Shown piece by piece: positions 51,818 to 61,465 of a stretch of 64,000 nucleotides of DNA. The notes beneath the pieces were generated by a model. The model did no database searches. It was not told where the DNA came from and saw only the letters and a list, made by a program, of their open reading frames with translations. Every line of letters starts with the position of its first letter. Position 1 is the stretch's first letter. Both the position numbers and the translations under genes were made by a program. Where the stretch lies: assembly GCA_024636835.1 (NCBI GenBank), contig JAGXGH010000012.1, positions 50,294 to 114,293 of the forward strand, written 5' to 3'. Source of the DNA: Verrucomicrobiales bacterium (GTDB taxonomy: Bacteria; Verrucomicrobiota; Verrucomicrobiia; Verrucomicrobiales; SLCJ01).

Positions 51818-54800
51818 ATGAGCCTCACAGAATCCATCGTTGAAGAAGCTGCGCTCGAATGGTTCGGGGAGCTGGGTTATGCCGTCGGGCATGGGCCACA
51901 CCTCGCGCCCGGCGAGCCGGCGGAGGAGCGGGAGACTTTTGGCGATGTGGTTTTGGTGGATCGTTTGCGCGCCGCCATTCAAAAGCTGAATCCTGGAATA
52001 CCGGGCGAGGCTCAAGAGGATGCCGTGCGCAAGGTGCTTAGGGTCGGGACGCCATCGTTGGAACAGACGAACCGGGCATTTCATAAGATGCTTCGCGATG
52101 GGGTGGCGGTGGAGTATACCCGGGCTGATGGAAGCATTGCCGGAGATCATGTGCGGTTGGTGGATTACGATGAGGTATCCGCCAACGATTGGCTGGTGGT
52201 GAATCAGTTCACTGTCATCGAAGGACAGCACAATCGCCGGCCGGATTTGGTGGTGTTCCTCAATGGCCTGCCGCTGGGTTTAGTCGAACTAAAGAAACCT
52301 GAGGAGGGTGAGGATTGGTTCGATGCCTCGTTCAAGCAGCTTGAAACCTATAAGGCGGAGATTCCCTCGCTGCTGCATTACAATGCGGTGATGGTGGCCA
52401 GTGATGGCTTCGCTGCAAAGATGGGATCGCTCACGGCGAACCAGGAATGGTTCAAGGTCTGGCGCACGATAGACGGTCAAAGCGACGCGCCGGTTTCTGC
52501 GCTGGAGTTAGAGACTTTGGTTCGAGGCGTGTTTGATCGGCGGCGATTCTTGGATCTTCTGCATCACTTTATTGTTTTCGAGGAGGACCCGGACTCGGGC
52601 GAGTTGCATAAGATCATCGCTGGCTACCATCAGTTCCATGCGGTGAACGCTGCGGTGGAGGAAACGGTTCGGGCCAGTGGGATGACGAGCACAGGAAGGG
52701 TGGGTGAGGATGAGGGCACGTATTGGGCGGGTAGGATGCACGGCGGTAAACCGGGTGACCGGCGCGCGGGTGTGGTGTGGCATACGCAAGGAAGCGGTAA
52801 GTCGTTCTCCATGCTCTTTTACGCTGCGCGTGTGGTGCGGCATCCTGCGATGAAGAATCCAACGCTGGTGGTGTTGACGGATCGCAACGATCTGGATGAG
52901 CAGCTTTACGGACAGTTCCAACGCTGTGCGGATATTTTAGGACAAACGCCGGTGCAGGCGGAAGGGCGGGATCATTTGCGCGAACTACTGAACCGGGCAA
53001 GCGGCGGTGTGGTATTCACCACGATCCATAAGTTTGCGGCTGAGAAGGGCGAGGCAATGCCTGAACTGAGCGCGAGACAGAACATCATCGTCATCGCGGA
53101 TGAAGCACACCGCAGTCAGTATGGGTTCGGTGGCAAGGTGAATGAGAAGACCGGCGAAATGTCCTACGGCTTCGCCAGCAACCTGCGCGATGCCTTGCCA
53201 CATGCATCGTTCATTGGGTTCACTGGCACACCGATTGAGAAGACGGACGCCAACACCAGAGGGGTGTTCGGTGACTACATCTCGATCTATGACATCCAGC
53301 GCGCTGTGGCCGATAAGGCGACAGTTCCCATTTACTACGAGAGTAGGATTTCCAAGTTGAGTCTCAATGCTTCCGAGATGCCGAAGATCGATGAGGAGTT
53401 CGAGGAAATTACCGAAGGTCAGGAGCTGACGAAGAAGGAGAAGCTCAAGACGAAGTGGGCGGCACTGGAAGCGCTGGTGGGCGATCCGAAACGTGTCGCA
53501 CTCGTGGCCGCTGATCTGGTCACGCATTTTGAAAAGCGGGTGGAGGCGATGGATGGCAAGGCGATGATCGTTTGTATGAGTCGCCGAATCTGTGTGGATC
53601 TCTACAACGCGCTAATCAAGCTGCGCCCGGAGTGGGAGGCCGACACGCTGAAGGTGGTGATGACGGGTAGCGCCGAAGACGGCCCCGCGTGGCAGAAACA
53701 CATCGGCAGCAAGAATCAGCGACGTGAATTGGCTAACCAGTTCAAGGACGCGAAGAACCCGTTCAAAATCGTGATCGTGCGCGACATGTGGTTGACGGGA
53801 TTTGATGCACCATGTCTTCACACGATGTATGCGGACAAGCCGATGCAGGGCCACGGTCTGATGCAGGCCATCGCCAGGGTGAACCGAGTCTTCCGCGATA
53901 AGCCCGGTGGATTGGTGGTGGATTATTTGGGTCTGGCAGATCAACTCAAGAAGGCTCTCATTACTTATACAGAGAGCGGAGGGCAGGGGAACCCGACTTT
54001 CGACACGGCACAGGCAATCGCTGTGATGTTGGAGAAGCACGGGATCGCCTGCGATATGATGCATGGGTTTGATTGGAGGCTATGGACGACGGGTAAGCCG
54101 GGGGAACGTCTCGCCCTGATACCCGCCGGACAGGAACACATTCTTAATCAAAAAGACGGCAAGCAGCGCTGGGTGCAGGTGGTGACTGAACTCTCTCGTG
54201 CGTTTGCGCTCTGTGCGGCGAGCGATGCGGCGACTGAGATTCGCGATGACGTGAGTTTCTTCCAGGCCCTGCAAGCTGCGTTGAATAAGCAGAGCAACCA
54301 GAACCGTAAGACCCCGGATCAGATGGATGCGGCGATTCGTCAGCTCGTGAGTAATGCGATCACCACGGAAGGTGAGGTGATCGATGTGTTTACCGCCGCC
54401 GGCCTGCCCAAGCCGGACATCAGCATTCTGAGTGATCAGTTCCTCGCTGAAGTGCGCGGGTTGAAGCATAAGAACGTCGCCGCCGAATTGCTGGAAAAGC
54501 TGCTGAAGGATGAACTCAAGGTCCGCTCCAAGCGCAATGTGGTGCAGAGCCATGTGTTCAGCGAGAAGCTCAAGAAAACGCTCAATGCCTATCACAACCG
54601 GGCGATCTCGACGATGGAGGTGATCGAGGAGTTGATCAAACTCGCCAAGGACCTGGACGCCGCCACCAAGCGCGGAGAGGATCTCGGTCTGACAGACGAT
54701 GAGGTCGCGTTCTACGATGCCCTGGCATCCAACAACAGTGCGGTGCAGGCCATGGGTGATGATAAGCTCAAACTCATCGCGGCGGAACTGATCGCCCAGG

Positions 54801-54970
54801 TAAAGAAGAGTGTGACCATTGACTGGACGCTTCGCGAGAGTGCCCGGGCGAAGATCAAGGTGATGGTGAAACGCATCCTGAACCGCCACGGGTATCCGCC
54901 TGACCTAGCCGAAGAAGCCGTGAAGACGGTGTTGCAGCAAGCGGAGTTGCTGTGCGCGGACTGGGTTTGA
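51818..54970 (+). CDS. hsdR: Type I restriction-modification system endonuclease/translocase subunit
   Basis: 1050 aa. The N-terminal nuclease domain has the PD-(D/E)xK residues Asp143 ([11 protein letters not shown]) and Glu157-Leu-Lys159 (GLVELKKP). The SF2 helicase has Walker [15 protein letters not shown] (Lys328) and the DEAH box [12 protein letters not shown] (Asp428), with [14 protein letters not shown] as motif III region and [20 protein letters not shown] as motif VI. A helical C-terminus binds the methylase core. With HsdM and HsdS it cleaves unmethylated DNA. All key residues are present, so it should be active. It is separated from hsdS by the accessory cassette. Confidence 0.95.
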   Translation: MSLTESIVEEAALEWFGELGYAVGHGPHLAPGEPAEERETFGDVVLVDRLRAAIQKLNPGIPGEAQEDAVRKVLRVGTPSLEQTNRAFHKMLRDGVAVEYTRADGSIAGDHVRLVDYDEVSANDWLVVNQFTVIEGQHNRRPDLVVFLNGLPLGLVELKKPEEGEDWFDASFKQLETYKAEIPSLLHYNAVMVASDGFAAKMGSLTANQEWFKVWRTIDGQSDAPVSALELETLVRGVFDRRRFLDLLHHFIVFEEDPDSGELHKIIAGYHQFHAVNAAVEETVRASGMTSTGRVGEDEGTYWAGRMHGGKPGDRRAGVVWHTQGSGKSFSMLFYAARVVRHPAMKNPTLVVLTDRNDLDEQLYGQFQRCADILGQTPVQAEGRDHLRELLNRASGGVVFTTIHKFAAEKGEAMPELSARQNIIVIADEAHRSQYGFGGKVNEKTGEMSYGFASNLRDALPHASFIGFTGTPIEKTDANTRGVFGDYISIYDIQRAVADKATVPIYYESRISKLSLNASEMPKIDEEFEEITEGQELTKKEKLKTKWAALEALVGDPKRVALVAADLVTHFEKRVEAMDGKAMIVCMSRRICVDLYNALIKLRPEWEADTLKVVMTGSAEDGPAWQKHIGSKNQRRELANQFKDAKNPFKIVIVRDMWLTGFDAPCLHTMYADKPMQGHGLMQAIARVNRVFRDKPGGLVVDYLGLADQLKKALITYTESGGQGNPTFDTAQAIAVMLEKHGIACDMMHGFDWRLWTTGKPGERLALIPAGQEHILNQKDGKQRWVQVVTELSRAFALCAASDAATEIRDDVSFFQALQAALNKQSNQNRKTPDQMDAAIRQLVSNAITTEGEVIDVFTAAGLPKPDISILSDQFLAEVRGLKHKNVAAELLEKLLKDELKVRSKRNVVQSHVFSEKLKKTLNAYHNRAISTMEVIEELIKLAKDLDAATKRGEDLGLTDDEVAFYDALASNNSAVQAMGDDKLKLIAAELIAQVKKSVTIDWTLRESARAKIKVMVKRILNRHGYPPDLAEEAVKTVLQQAELLCADWV

Positions 54971-55047
54971 GGGGGTGCGCTTTAGCGTAAAGTTAGAATT
55001 TTTACCAAAATAAGCTATTTTATCGCTTAGTGAAGATTGTCTATCCT

Positions 55048-55091
55048 GGTAAGAATTAGTTGAATAATTACTGAGAATAGGTTTTCTTACC
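55048..55091. promoter_or_regulatory. Inverted repeat upstream of the AbiEi-like gene
   Basis: GGTAAGAA (55048-55055) and TTCTTACC (55084-55091) form an 8-bp inverted repeat in an AT-rich 126-bp gap; GTAAGAAT recurs at 55117-55124 inside the gene start. AbiEi-type antitoxins repress their own promoters by binding inverted repeats, so this is a candidate operator. Confidence 0.45.
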
Positions 55092-55096
55092 CATTA

Positions 55097-56152
55097 GTGA
55101 AAGAGCATATATCCAGTAAGAATACGGCTGTTCGCCATCTGAGTGAACTTGTGTTCCATTTTAAGGAGCTTTTGAGTGATGATCCTGATTTGAATTGGGA
55201 TCTTCCCCTAAAGATCGACGGAGATGGCATGGATCATCTCGCATTAGTGTTGGATGGTCAGGAGATCGTTTTCAGATTGGTTTACGAACTCAAGCCTAAC
55301 ATCAACTGGGTGGGAAGCCTTGACTGGGCATTGAGTGAGCAATGTTTGTTGGTCGTCCCCAAGCTGTCGAGGCGTCTCCTGGAGGCTTGTAAGAAAAGAC
55401 GCTTATCCGTCATCGATCTAAATGGTCGGGCGTGGATACGGAGAAAGGGCGTCTTGGTTGATCGTCATTCATTGCCTGGCCGGAGTTTTAACTACGAACA
55501 GGAACCTAGAAACATTTTCGTTGGGAAGAGTGTTCGGATCGTTCGTTGCCTGCTCACTGATCGTAAGCGGGTTTGGACACAAAAGGAAATCGTTGGTCGG
55601 ACTGGCGCTAGTTCAGGGCTTGTTTCGAGGATCGTGCAGTATCTGATTCATCAAGGGTATGTTGAAAAAATTACACCTAGAGAGTTTCGTGTAAGTGACT
55701 TTCGCGAGCTCCTCTTTACGTGGGTGAGAAGTGATCATTTTGCCAAGCGAAACCATACCGTTAGATACGCGGGGTTTATCGGATCCCATGGTGAGCTTGC
55801 GATGAAACTAAGAGATTGGGCAGTTCACCACGGTGTCTCAATAGCGCACACTCATTGGCTGGCTGCATGGTTGAGGCACCCTTACACCGAGCCGGTAGTC
55901 ACATCCGCCTACGTATCGCGATTACCCGATGAGGCCACCCTCAAAATTCTTGGACTACGACAAGTTGACGAAGGTGGCAAATTGTGGCTTCACGTTCCGG
56001 ATGACGAAGGGGTCTTTATGGAGGTTAGAGAATGCCGTGAAATGTCTCTCGCCTCCGATGCGCAGATTTATTTAGACTTGCAACAAACAGGGCTGCGAGG
56101 GCCGGACGCGGCTGCAGCACTCTTGGAATGGGAAGGGTTTTGCAAACCATGA
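55097..56152 (+). CDS. AbiEi-family antitoxin-like transcriptional regulator
   Basis: 351 aa from a GTG at 55097. The N-terminal third (about 1-120) has an alpha/beta pattern ending SVIDLNGRAWIRRKGVLVD. A winged helix lies in the middle (about 150-205: VRIVRCLLTDRKRVWTQKEI, VSRIVQYLIHQGYVEKI). The C-terminal part (GFIGSHGELAMKLRDWAVHH, then PYTEPVVTSAYVSRLPDEAT) resembles the AbiEi_2 type. It overlaps the nucleotidyltransferase gene by ATGA, the normal layout of type IV toxin-antitoxin pairs. The likely role is repressor and antitoxin. It follows hsdR by 126 bases and is the last part of the defence island. Confidence 0.7.
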   Translation: MKEHISSKNTAVRHLSELVFHFKELLSDDPDLNWDLPLKIDGDGMDHLALVLDGQEIVFRLVYELKPNINWVGSLDWALSEQCLLVVPKLSRRLLEACKKRRLSVIDLNGRAWIRRKGVLVDRHSLPGRSFNYEQEPRNIFVGKSVRIVRCLLTDRKRVWTQKEIVGRTGASSGLVSRIVQYLIHQGYVEKITPREFRVSDFRELLFTWVRSDHFAKRNHTVRYAGFIGSHGELAMKLRDWAVHHGVSIAHTHWLAAWLRHPYTEPVVTSAYVSRLPDEATLKILGLRQVDEGGKLWLHVPDDEGVFMEVRECREMSLASDAQIYLDLQQTGLRGPDAAAALLEWEGFCKP

Positions 56153-56991
56153 AGTATGAGAGCTACAGTGAATACAATAAGGGCCATACGGCATTGGCCG
56201 AGAGTGCTTTTCTAACGATATGGTCTGGTATAGGGACTTGGCATGATGACCTGGTTCTTGTCGGAGGACTGGTGCCGAAATATCTCTGCGGCGACCTGTC
56301 AGGACCACGTTCATTACCACGTCCCGCGACGCTAGATGTCGATCTAGGAATTGCGTTCTCTGCGGATGCAGGGCAATACGGGAAGCTATTTTGGGATCTG
56401 AGTGCTCAGGGGTTTCATCCGAACAAAGACAATCCGTCTAGGTTTGAGAAGGTAATCAATGGTGTCACTGTGCCCGTAGATTTTCTGGTCGAGCGTGCTC
56501 CCTTCACACAAGGCACTACTCAGGTCGTGGATATTACGGCAGGTATTCTGCCAGGAGTTGATCGCGCTCTAGAGTTGGCAAGAACGGTCGAGGTCGAAGG
56601 TATCGACCTTCTTGGAGCAGAGCAGAAACTTACGGCGCGTATTTGTGAGGTAGGACCATTCATCGCACTGAAATTGCGAGCATTCTGCCGCCGGCAACAA
56701 CCTAAGGACGCCTTCGATATTCTCTACACTATGCTGCACTACGATGGTGGTACCGATACAGCGATTGCTGCATTCGGTGAGGAGGTTCGCGTGAATAATC
56801 CAGCATGCGAGGATGCGCTAAAGTCTTTGCGTGAGCATTTTGGAAGTGAAAAGAGCCCCGGCCCGATTAAAGCTAGCCACTTTGTTCTGGGAGCTGCGGA
56901 ACCGGGGGAATCCGATGATATGAAGTTTAGGCGAACAACGATTCAGCAGGATATGGTAGATGTTGCTCGTCGACTCTTGGACGTTTCATAG
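56149..56991 (+). CDS. AbiEii-type nucleotidyltransferase toxin
   Basis: 280 aa from the ATG at 56149, which overlaps the previous stop as ATGA. The nucleotidyltransferase motif is complete: LVLVGGLVPKYL (Gly-Gly) followed by TLDVDLGI with Asp63 and Asp65 as metal ligands. A helical segment KLRAFCRRQQPKDAFDILYT contains the conserved K...D...D pattern of AbiEii proteins. These toxins block growth, in some members by modifying tRNA. It is paired with the AbiEi-like gene. Confidence 0.8.
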   Translation: MKYESYSEYNKGHTALAESAFLTIWSGIGTWHDDLVLVGGLVPKYLCGDLSGPRSLPRPATLDVDLGIAFSADAGQYGKLFWDLSAQGFHPNKDNPSRFEKVINGVTVPVDFLVERAPFTQGTTQVVDITAGILPGVDRALELARTVEVEGIDLLGAEQKLTARICEVGPFIALKLRAFCRRQQPKDAFDILYTMLHYDGGTDTAIAAFGEEVRVNNPACEDALKSLREHFGSEKSPGPIKASHFVLGAAEPGESDDMKFRRTTIQQDMVDVARRLLDVS

Positions 56992-57039
56992 ATCCAAGCC
57001 ATGCCTGTTTGTATCAAGAGAAACTGCTCACCCTGATAT

Positions 57040-57320
57040 ACGACTCCTCTTGGTAGTCTGAATAAAAGGGGAGCGAACGCCTTGCGCCAGCGTTGCACCG
57101 CCGAGAAGCGGCGGATGAGCATATAGAAGACGGGAGCGAAGATGAAGCCGATCCGGGTTAGGATGTTGTTGTCCATCTGCCGGATCATCACTCCGGCGAT
57201 CGCGCCGACGATGCACATCGGCACGTTCAGGATCACCGATGGCGGCAGCCCCTAGCGTTCATATTGCGCGACCAGCAGGAGTGAGAGGAATACCACCGGT
57301 ACGAATGATTTTCGCTTGAA
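57040..57320 (-). pseudogene. Remnant of an RND (HAE1/AcrB-type) efflux pump gene
   Basis: The minus strand reads FVPVVFLSLLLVAQYER, a stop, then GLPPSVILNVPMCIVGAIAG and VMIRQMDNNILTRIGF, matching the second transmembrane half of RND pumps (AQYESW, PMC, DNN). It then jumps to IFAPVFYMLIRRFS, which belongs near the C-terminus, so the stretch between is deleted. With an in-frame stop and an internal deletion it is non-functional. The remainder of the 56992-57411 gap shows nothing else. Confidence 0.75.
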
Positions 57321-57411
57321 CCATCACCGGATGAACATCTTTTGTCAGCCGGGTCTGGAGATCGATCCTTGAGTCAGTTCCGAAACGGGGGAATAATAGC
57401 AACGTTTTCCT

Positions 57412-58224
57412 ATGATTGGTTTAGTTGGTATTCTCGCTCTGCTTACGGTTTTTGCGCTGTCCATGATTGTCATCCGGATTGCGACGATCGCTCTGGCCAG
57501 CACCGGGCTGTCCCATGAGGCCGCAAAATTCCAAGCGCGCTCGGCCTTCACGGGCACCGGTTTCACGACCCGTGAGTCCGAGAAGGTGGTTGAGCATCCG
57601 GTGCGCCGCCGCATCATCAACCTGATGATGCTGTTGAGAAGCGCCGGTCTGGTCTCGGTCCTCATTTCCCTGATCCTTTCCTTTGCCGGAACCAGCACCC
57701 AGATGGAAATCCTGGTCCGCTTGTCCGTGTTGGTCGGCGGCCTTCTTGCCCTGTGGGCGGTGATCAACATCCGCGCGGTCAACGGCTTCCTCGTGCGGCG
57801 CATAGAGACCTTGCTGCAGCGCTGGTATGACATCGACACCAGGGATTACGGATCGCTCCTGCGGTTGTCGGGCGAATACCGGGTGCTGGAACTCAAGATC
57901 CGGGAAGATGACTGGATCGAGGGGAAAACCCTTTCGGATATTCAGCTGGATGAAGAGGGCGTGCTCGTGCTCGGCATCTACCGCGATGACGGAAGTTATC
58001 TCGGAGTCCCCAAGGGCTCGGCCAAAGTCATGGCGGGAGACAGCCTGGTTCTCTACGGAAACGCCGGGCGGCTGCACGAGCTCGACAAACGCAGGAATGA
58101 TCCCGCCGGAGAATCCGCCCACGAGGACGCGGTTCAGAAACATAAGAAAACCGAGGACGAAGAGGCTCGTACGGATGAAGCGAGAACCGATGAAGAATCC
58201 CAAAAGGAGGACAATCCGGGGTGA
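57412..58224 (+). CDS. Membrane protein with TrkA_C (RCK) domain
   Basis: 270 aa. Three hydrophobic helices at about 3-30, 72-95 and 102-122 surround the segment SHEAAKFQARSAFTGTGFTT. A soluble TrkA_C domain follows (about 155-220: YRVLELKIREDDWIEGKTLS, GVLVLGIYRDDGSYLGVPKG). The last 50 residues are very acidic. TrkA_C domains bind ligands that gate transporters. The gene precedes trkH and trkA on the same strand, so a role in potassium transport is likely. About 370 bases with an alcohol dehydrogenase remnant separate it from trkH. Confidence 0.78.
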   Translation: MIGLVGILALLTVFALSMIVIRIATIALASTGLSHEAAKFQARSAFTGTGFTTRESEKVVEHPVRRRIINLMMLLRSAGLVSVLISLILSFAGTSTQMEILVRLSVLVGGLLALWAVINIRAVNGFLVRRIETLLQRWYDIDTRDYGSLLRLSGEYRVLELKIREDDWIEGKTLSDIQLDEEGVLVLGIYRDDGSYLGVPKGSAKVMAGDSLVLYGNAGRLHELDKRRNDPAGESAHEDAVQKHKKTEDEEARTDEARTDEESQKEDNPG

Positions 58225-58242
58225 GTTGCTTCTATCCCGCGC

Positions 58243-58491
58243 TCACCCAGCGGAAGTGTTCCCGCCGTCGGCTTCGTCCGCCATCATCTTCAGCACCGAG
58301 ACTCCCTTCGCGCCGCCTTCCCGAAACGCCTTGAGTGCCTCGTTGGCTTGGTCCAGGGGAAACGTGGTGATCCGCGTGTCGATGCCGTAATCATCCACGA
58401 TCTTGAAGAAATCCCGCCCGTCCTGGCGGGTCAGATTCGCTACGGAATGCAGGGAGCGCTCCTCCCAGAGGTAATTGAATCCAAACTCCAT
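58243..58491 (-). pseudogene. C-terminal remnant of a zinc-type alcohol dehydrogenase
   Basis: The frame reads LLW-type segment YLWEERSLHSVANLTRQDGR, then ITTFPLDQANEALKAFREGG and a short tail. This is the last 70-80 residues of medium-chain alcohol dehydrogenases (SVANLTR, FPL..ANEAL). The nucleotide-binding and catalytic domains are absent upstream. A second, shorter remnant of the same region lies at 62281-62355. Confidence 0.75.
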
Positions 58492-58596
58492 CCCTCCTGC
58501 ACCTCGCGTGGTTTCCGCTTTCTTGCTTATTTTTCGGTTCTGTTTTATTTTTCAATCATGATTTCAATACCGGCAGAAAGGAGGCCTTCTTGATTC

Positions 58597-60066
58597 GTGA
58601 GTAAACAGGCGAGAGAACTCAGACAGGCAGTCCGTTTTCAGGTGATTCTGAAGTATGTCGGGCAACTGTGCCTGGTGCTTGCGGTGCTGACGCTGGTGCC
58701 CTTGGCAATGTCGGTCATCTTTGGCGAGACGCACATCAGCCTGCGCTATGGGGTGGTGATCGGCGGACTCGTGGCCGTGGGCTCGGGTTTGGCACGGCTG
58801 CGGACGCCGGCCCGGGTGCAGGCGAACGAGGGCATGGTGGTGGTAGCGCTGATGTTTCTCCTCACCCCGCTGGTGATGGCCTATCCAATGATGGGTTTCG
58901 GGTTGAGTTTCCAGGATGCCTTTTTCGAAGCCGTCTCGGGAGTGACGACGACCGGGCTTAGCACGCTGCCAACGATGGAGGGCGTCCCCTCAACCTTCCT
59001 CTTCGCTCGCGCCTGGATGCAATGGTATGGCGGTCTCGGCATCGTCGTGCTCTCTCTGGCGCTGGTGTTTCAGTCGGGTGTTCTGGCGAAGGGGCTCGCC
59101 GTGAACGAAGCCGAAGCGGACGATTTGATCGGTGGCACGAAAGCCCACACGCGACGGGTGCTCGCGGTCTACGCGGTGCTGACCGTCATCGGTATCGTCG
59201 GCGCGTTACTGACGGGGCTGGGACTGTTCGATGCGGTGCTGCACACCTTCGCGGCGGTTTCGACGGGTGGCTTTGCCCCGAATGACAGCAGCCTGGCTGC
59301 CTTGGGTTTACCCGCCCAGGCGTGGATCATGCTGCTCTGCCTGTCCGGAGCCATCCCGCTGACACTGTATCACCAAATGATTCGCCGGCAGCAGAAACGG
59401 GCCATGTCGGCCAACATCGTGCAACTGTTTGCGATGGTGCTTGCCGCAGTATTGGTGACGCTGTTGTTGGGAGCGAGCATGCGGGTGCGGGGCGGCTTGC
59501 CGTGGACGCAGGTTTTTCACGAGGCACCGCTGTTGGCTGTCTCCGCGCAGACCACTGCGGGGTTTTCTTCCATGCCGTGTTCGCAACTGGATCCCGACTC
59601 GAAGCTGGCGGTGATTTGCGCGATGTTCGTGGGCGGTGGAGTCGGCTCCACCGCCGGTGGATGCAAGATCCTGCGGCTGCTGATCGCGGCCAGTGTGCTG
59701 CGATTGATCATTCTGCGCACCTGTCTGCCGCAACATGCGGTGATCGAAACACGGCTGGCGGGACGTCGTCTGCAGAATCATGAAATCCAATCGGCTCTGT
59801 TTCTCATTCTCCTGTTTGTCGGGGTGGTTGCGTTTTCCTGGCTGCAGTTTGTCGCGGCGGGATACCACCCGCTTGATTCGCTATTCGAGGTGGTTTCGGC
59901 GACGGGAACGGTCGGCCTCTCGGTCGGGATCACAAGCGCCGAACTTCCGGCTTATCTCAAGGCCGTATTGTGTGTCGACATGTTGATGGGGAGACTTGAA
60001 ATCATCGCTTGGCTGGTGTTGTTGTTTCCCGGAACGTGGATTGGAAGGAGAATGAAACTATCATGA
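58597..60066 (+). CDS. trkH: TrkH-family potassium uptake protein
   Basis: 489 aa from a GTG at 58597 with GAAAGGAGG upstream. All four pore loops of the Trk/Ktr family are seen: SGVTTTGLST, VSTGGFAPND, AQTTAGFSSMP and SATGTVGLSVG, separated by membrane helices. It forms the potassium-conducting channel-like subunit in the inner membrane. It overlaps trkA by ATGA, so the two are translated together. A pore with intact filter glycines should be functional. Confidence 0.93.
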   Translation: MSKQARELRQAVRFQVILKYVGQLCLVLAVLTLVPLAMSVIFGETHISLRYGVVIGGLVAVGSGLARLRTPARVQANEGMVVVALMFLLTPLVMAYPMMGFGLSFQDAFFEAVSGVTTTGLSTLPTMEGVPSTFLFARAWMQWYGGLGIVVLSLALVFQSGVLAKGLAVNEAEADDLIGGTKAHTRRVLAVYAVLTVIGIVGALLTGLGLFDAVLHTFAAVSTGGFAPNDSSLAALGLPAQAWIMLLCLSGAIPLTLYHQMIRRQQKRAMSANIVQLFAMVLAAVLVTLLLGASMRVRGGLPWTQVFHEAPLLAVSAQTTAGFSSMPCSQLDPDSKLAVICAMFVGGGVGSTAGGCKILRLLIAASVLRLIILRTCLPQHAVIETRLAGRRLQNHEIQSALFLILLFVGVVAFSWLQFVAAGYHPLDSLFEVVSATGTVGLSVGITSAELPAYLKAVLCVDMLMGRLEIIAWLVLLFPGTWIGRRMKLS

Positions 60067-60758
60067 GAACTGTGTTTATTGGAGCCGGAGAAGTCAGCAT
60101 CGAAACTGCCAGGGCACTCGGAAAGAAGGGCCACGAAGTCATCATCATCGAGGCCGACAAGGCTAGGATTGACGAATTGTCCGAAGACATGGACTGCAGC
60201 TTCGTGCATGGCGATGGCAGCCGGCCCGACATTCTGACTGAAGTGAATCCCGAGCAAACCGACTTCCTGTTTTGCCTGACCGATAACGACAAAGATAACG
60301 TCATCGCCAGCCTCGTCGGCCGGTCGCTCGGTTTCAAGCGCGTCGTGACGAGCATCTCCGACGAGGAATTCTCGGAGATCTGCCGTGAATTGGGGCTGGA
60401 GGATACGATCATTCCCTCCCACACGATCAGTCGCTATCTGGAGGATCTCGTCAAGGGGATTGAGAATGTCGATTTGTCCGCGGTTCTCAAGGATGAGGCC
60501 CGGTCTTTCACATTCATCGCCAGCGAGAAAGAAGCCATAGCCGTCAAAGATTTGGATCTGCCTGAAGACGCCCGCATCATTTGCCGTTATCGCGAAGGCA
60601 AATTCGCCCACGCTGACGAGGAGACCAAACTGCACACCGGCGACGAGGCGATCATCCTGACGCATAGCAAGAATCTGGAAGAGTTGGCAAAGCGCTGGCC
60701 ACCAAAGCAGCGGGAAGAGGATGCCGAGGATCCTTCCGCTGCTCCGGAGAGTGACTAA
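60063..60758 (+). CDS. trkA: TrkA-type regulatory subunit of potassium uptake
   Basis: 231 aa from the ATG at 60063. The RCK N-domain is MRTVFIGAGEVSIETARALG with ending IIIEADKARIDEL; the usual G-x-G-x-x-G has Ser in place of the last Gly. SFVHGDGSRPDIL is the second conserved loop. A TrkA_C domain follows (about 135-210). It has one RCK unit, so it should act as a tetramer or larger ring. It regulates TrkH by nucleotide binding. Confidence 0.92.
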   Translation: MRTVFIGAGEVSIETARALGKKGHEVIIIEADKARIDELSEDMDCSFVHGDGSRPDILTEVNPEQTDFLFCLTDNDKDNVIASLVGRSLGFKRVVTSISDEEFSEICRELGLEDTIIPSHTISRYLEDLVKGIENVDLSAVLKDEARSFTFIASEKEAIAVKDLDLPEDARIICRYREGKFAHADEETKLHTGDEAIILTHSKNLEELAKRWPPKQREEDAEDPSAAPESD

Positions 60759-60796
60759 AAGCTAGTAATTTCTGCAAGGGATACTTCGACGATTAC

Positions 60797-61012
60797 CTTA
60801 TGCCAACCAACGGAACTCTCTGGTAGAAAGCAATAGATGAGAGGTTTGTCGTATTAGCGCTGCGCGGACGAACTGGAGGGATCGGCGCTTTCTTTCCAAT
60901 CTCATCGTTGCTCGTCAGTTGTGGTGCTCGCACCACGCCATCCTCGCGCCTTGATCTTGAAAAGAAATCACTCGACCTTTCTACCAGAGAGTTCCGCGGC
61001 TTGGTATTAATA
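60797..61012. mobile_element. MITE-like element with long terminal inverted repeats
   Basis: CGGAACTCTCTGGTAGAAAG (60811-60830) is perfectly repeated in inverted form at 60977-60996. The inverted similarity extends outward with mismatches to about 60797 and 61012 (TTATGCCAACC versus TAATACCAAGC read inward). The roughly 145-base centre has no gene but a GTGGTG/CACCAC hairpin. It is non-autonomous; no transposase is in the window. Confidence 0.7.
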
Positions 61013-61057
61013 AGCCCCGTCCGCCAACCAACTCCATCAACATCGCCTTGATGGCTT

Positions 61058-61162
61058 CTAGGATTCTTCGGTTATGATTTTATCGGAGTTGGCTCCCAGT
61101 TTCTTGAGAAGCCCTTCGACGGATTCGACCCTCTCGGGAGGGCCACAAACGTAAAAGCCTTT
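61058..61162 (-). pseudogene. C-terminal remnant of a flavin/ferredoxin reductase-type gene
   Basis: The frame ends FYVCGPPERVESVEGLLKKL and GANSDKIITEES. The YVCGPP motif followed by a helix and a short IxxE end is the C-terminus of the NAD-binding domain in the FNR family. Upstream sequence in this frame is unrelated and hydrophobic, so only the last 34 residues remain. Confidence 0.6.
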
Positions 61163-61287
61163 ATACAACACCAAAATTATGCCAACCTTCAAATCAACGA
61201 TTGGAGATTTTGAATACGCACAAGCTTTATAAACGTGCACGACAACAACAAGGAGCAGAACAAATATGACAAAAAAATGAAGGCAGT

Positions 61288-61461
61288 TCCGGCGACTTTC
61301 AAGTCTTTGGCGGCTACCCGGAAGGCCAGACAAACAAAGATCTCATCCGGAGCGACGAAGCACTCGATGATTCCATTCGCCAACGCATCCGCGACACCGA
61401 CCTGCCGGAAAAGGATCCCGTATTCGGCACCGACGGCCCGCTCCTGGACGAGTGGCGGTAG
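61288..61461 (+). pseudogene. C-terminal remnant of an unidentified gene
   Basis: A plus-strand frame reads GDFQVFGGYPEGQTNKDLIR, SDEALDDSIRQRIRDTD and LPEKDPVFGTDGPLLDEWR to a TAG at 61459. It has protein-like composition but no start nearby. I cannot name the family. It lies between the FNR remnant and the pcm gene, among other broken genes. Confidence 0.4.
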
Positions 61462-61465
61462 GATC

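Noticed and set aside
54080..54889. 269-codon minus-strand frame opposite hsdR
   Set aside because: It is antisense to the conserved HsdR C-terminus and lacks a plausible start.
57421..58203. 260-codon minus-strand frame opposite the TrkA_C membrane protein
   Set aside because: The plus strand has helices and a TrkA_C domain, whereas the minus frame is of low-complexity composition.
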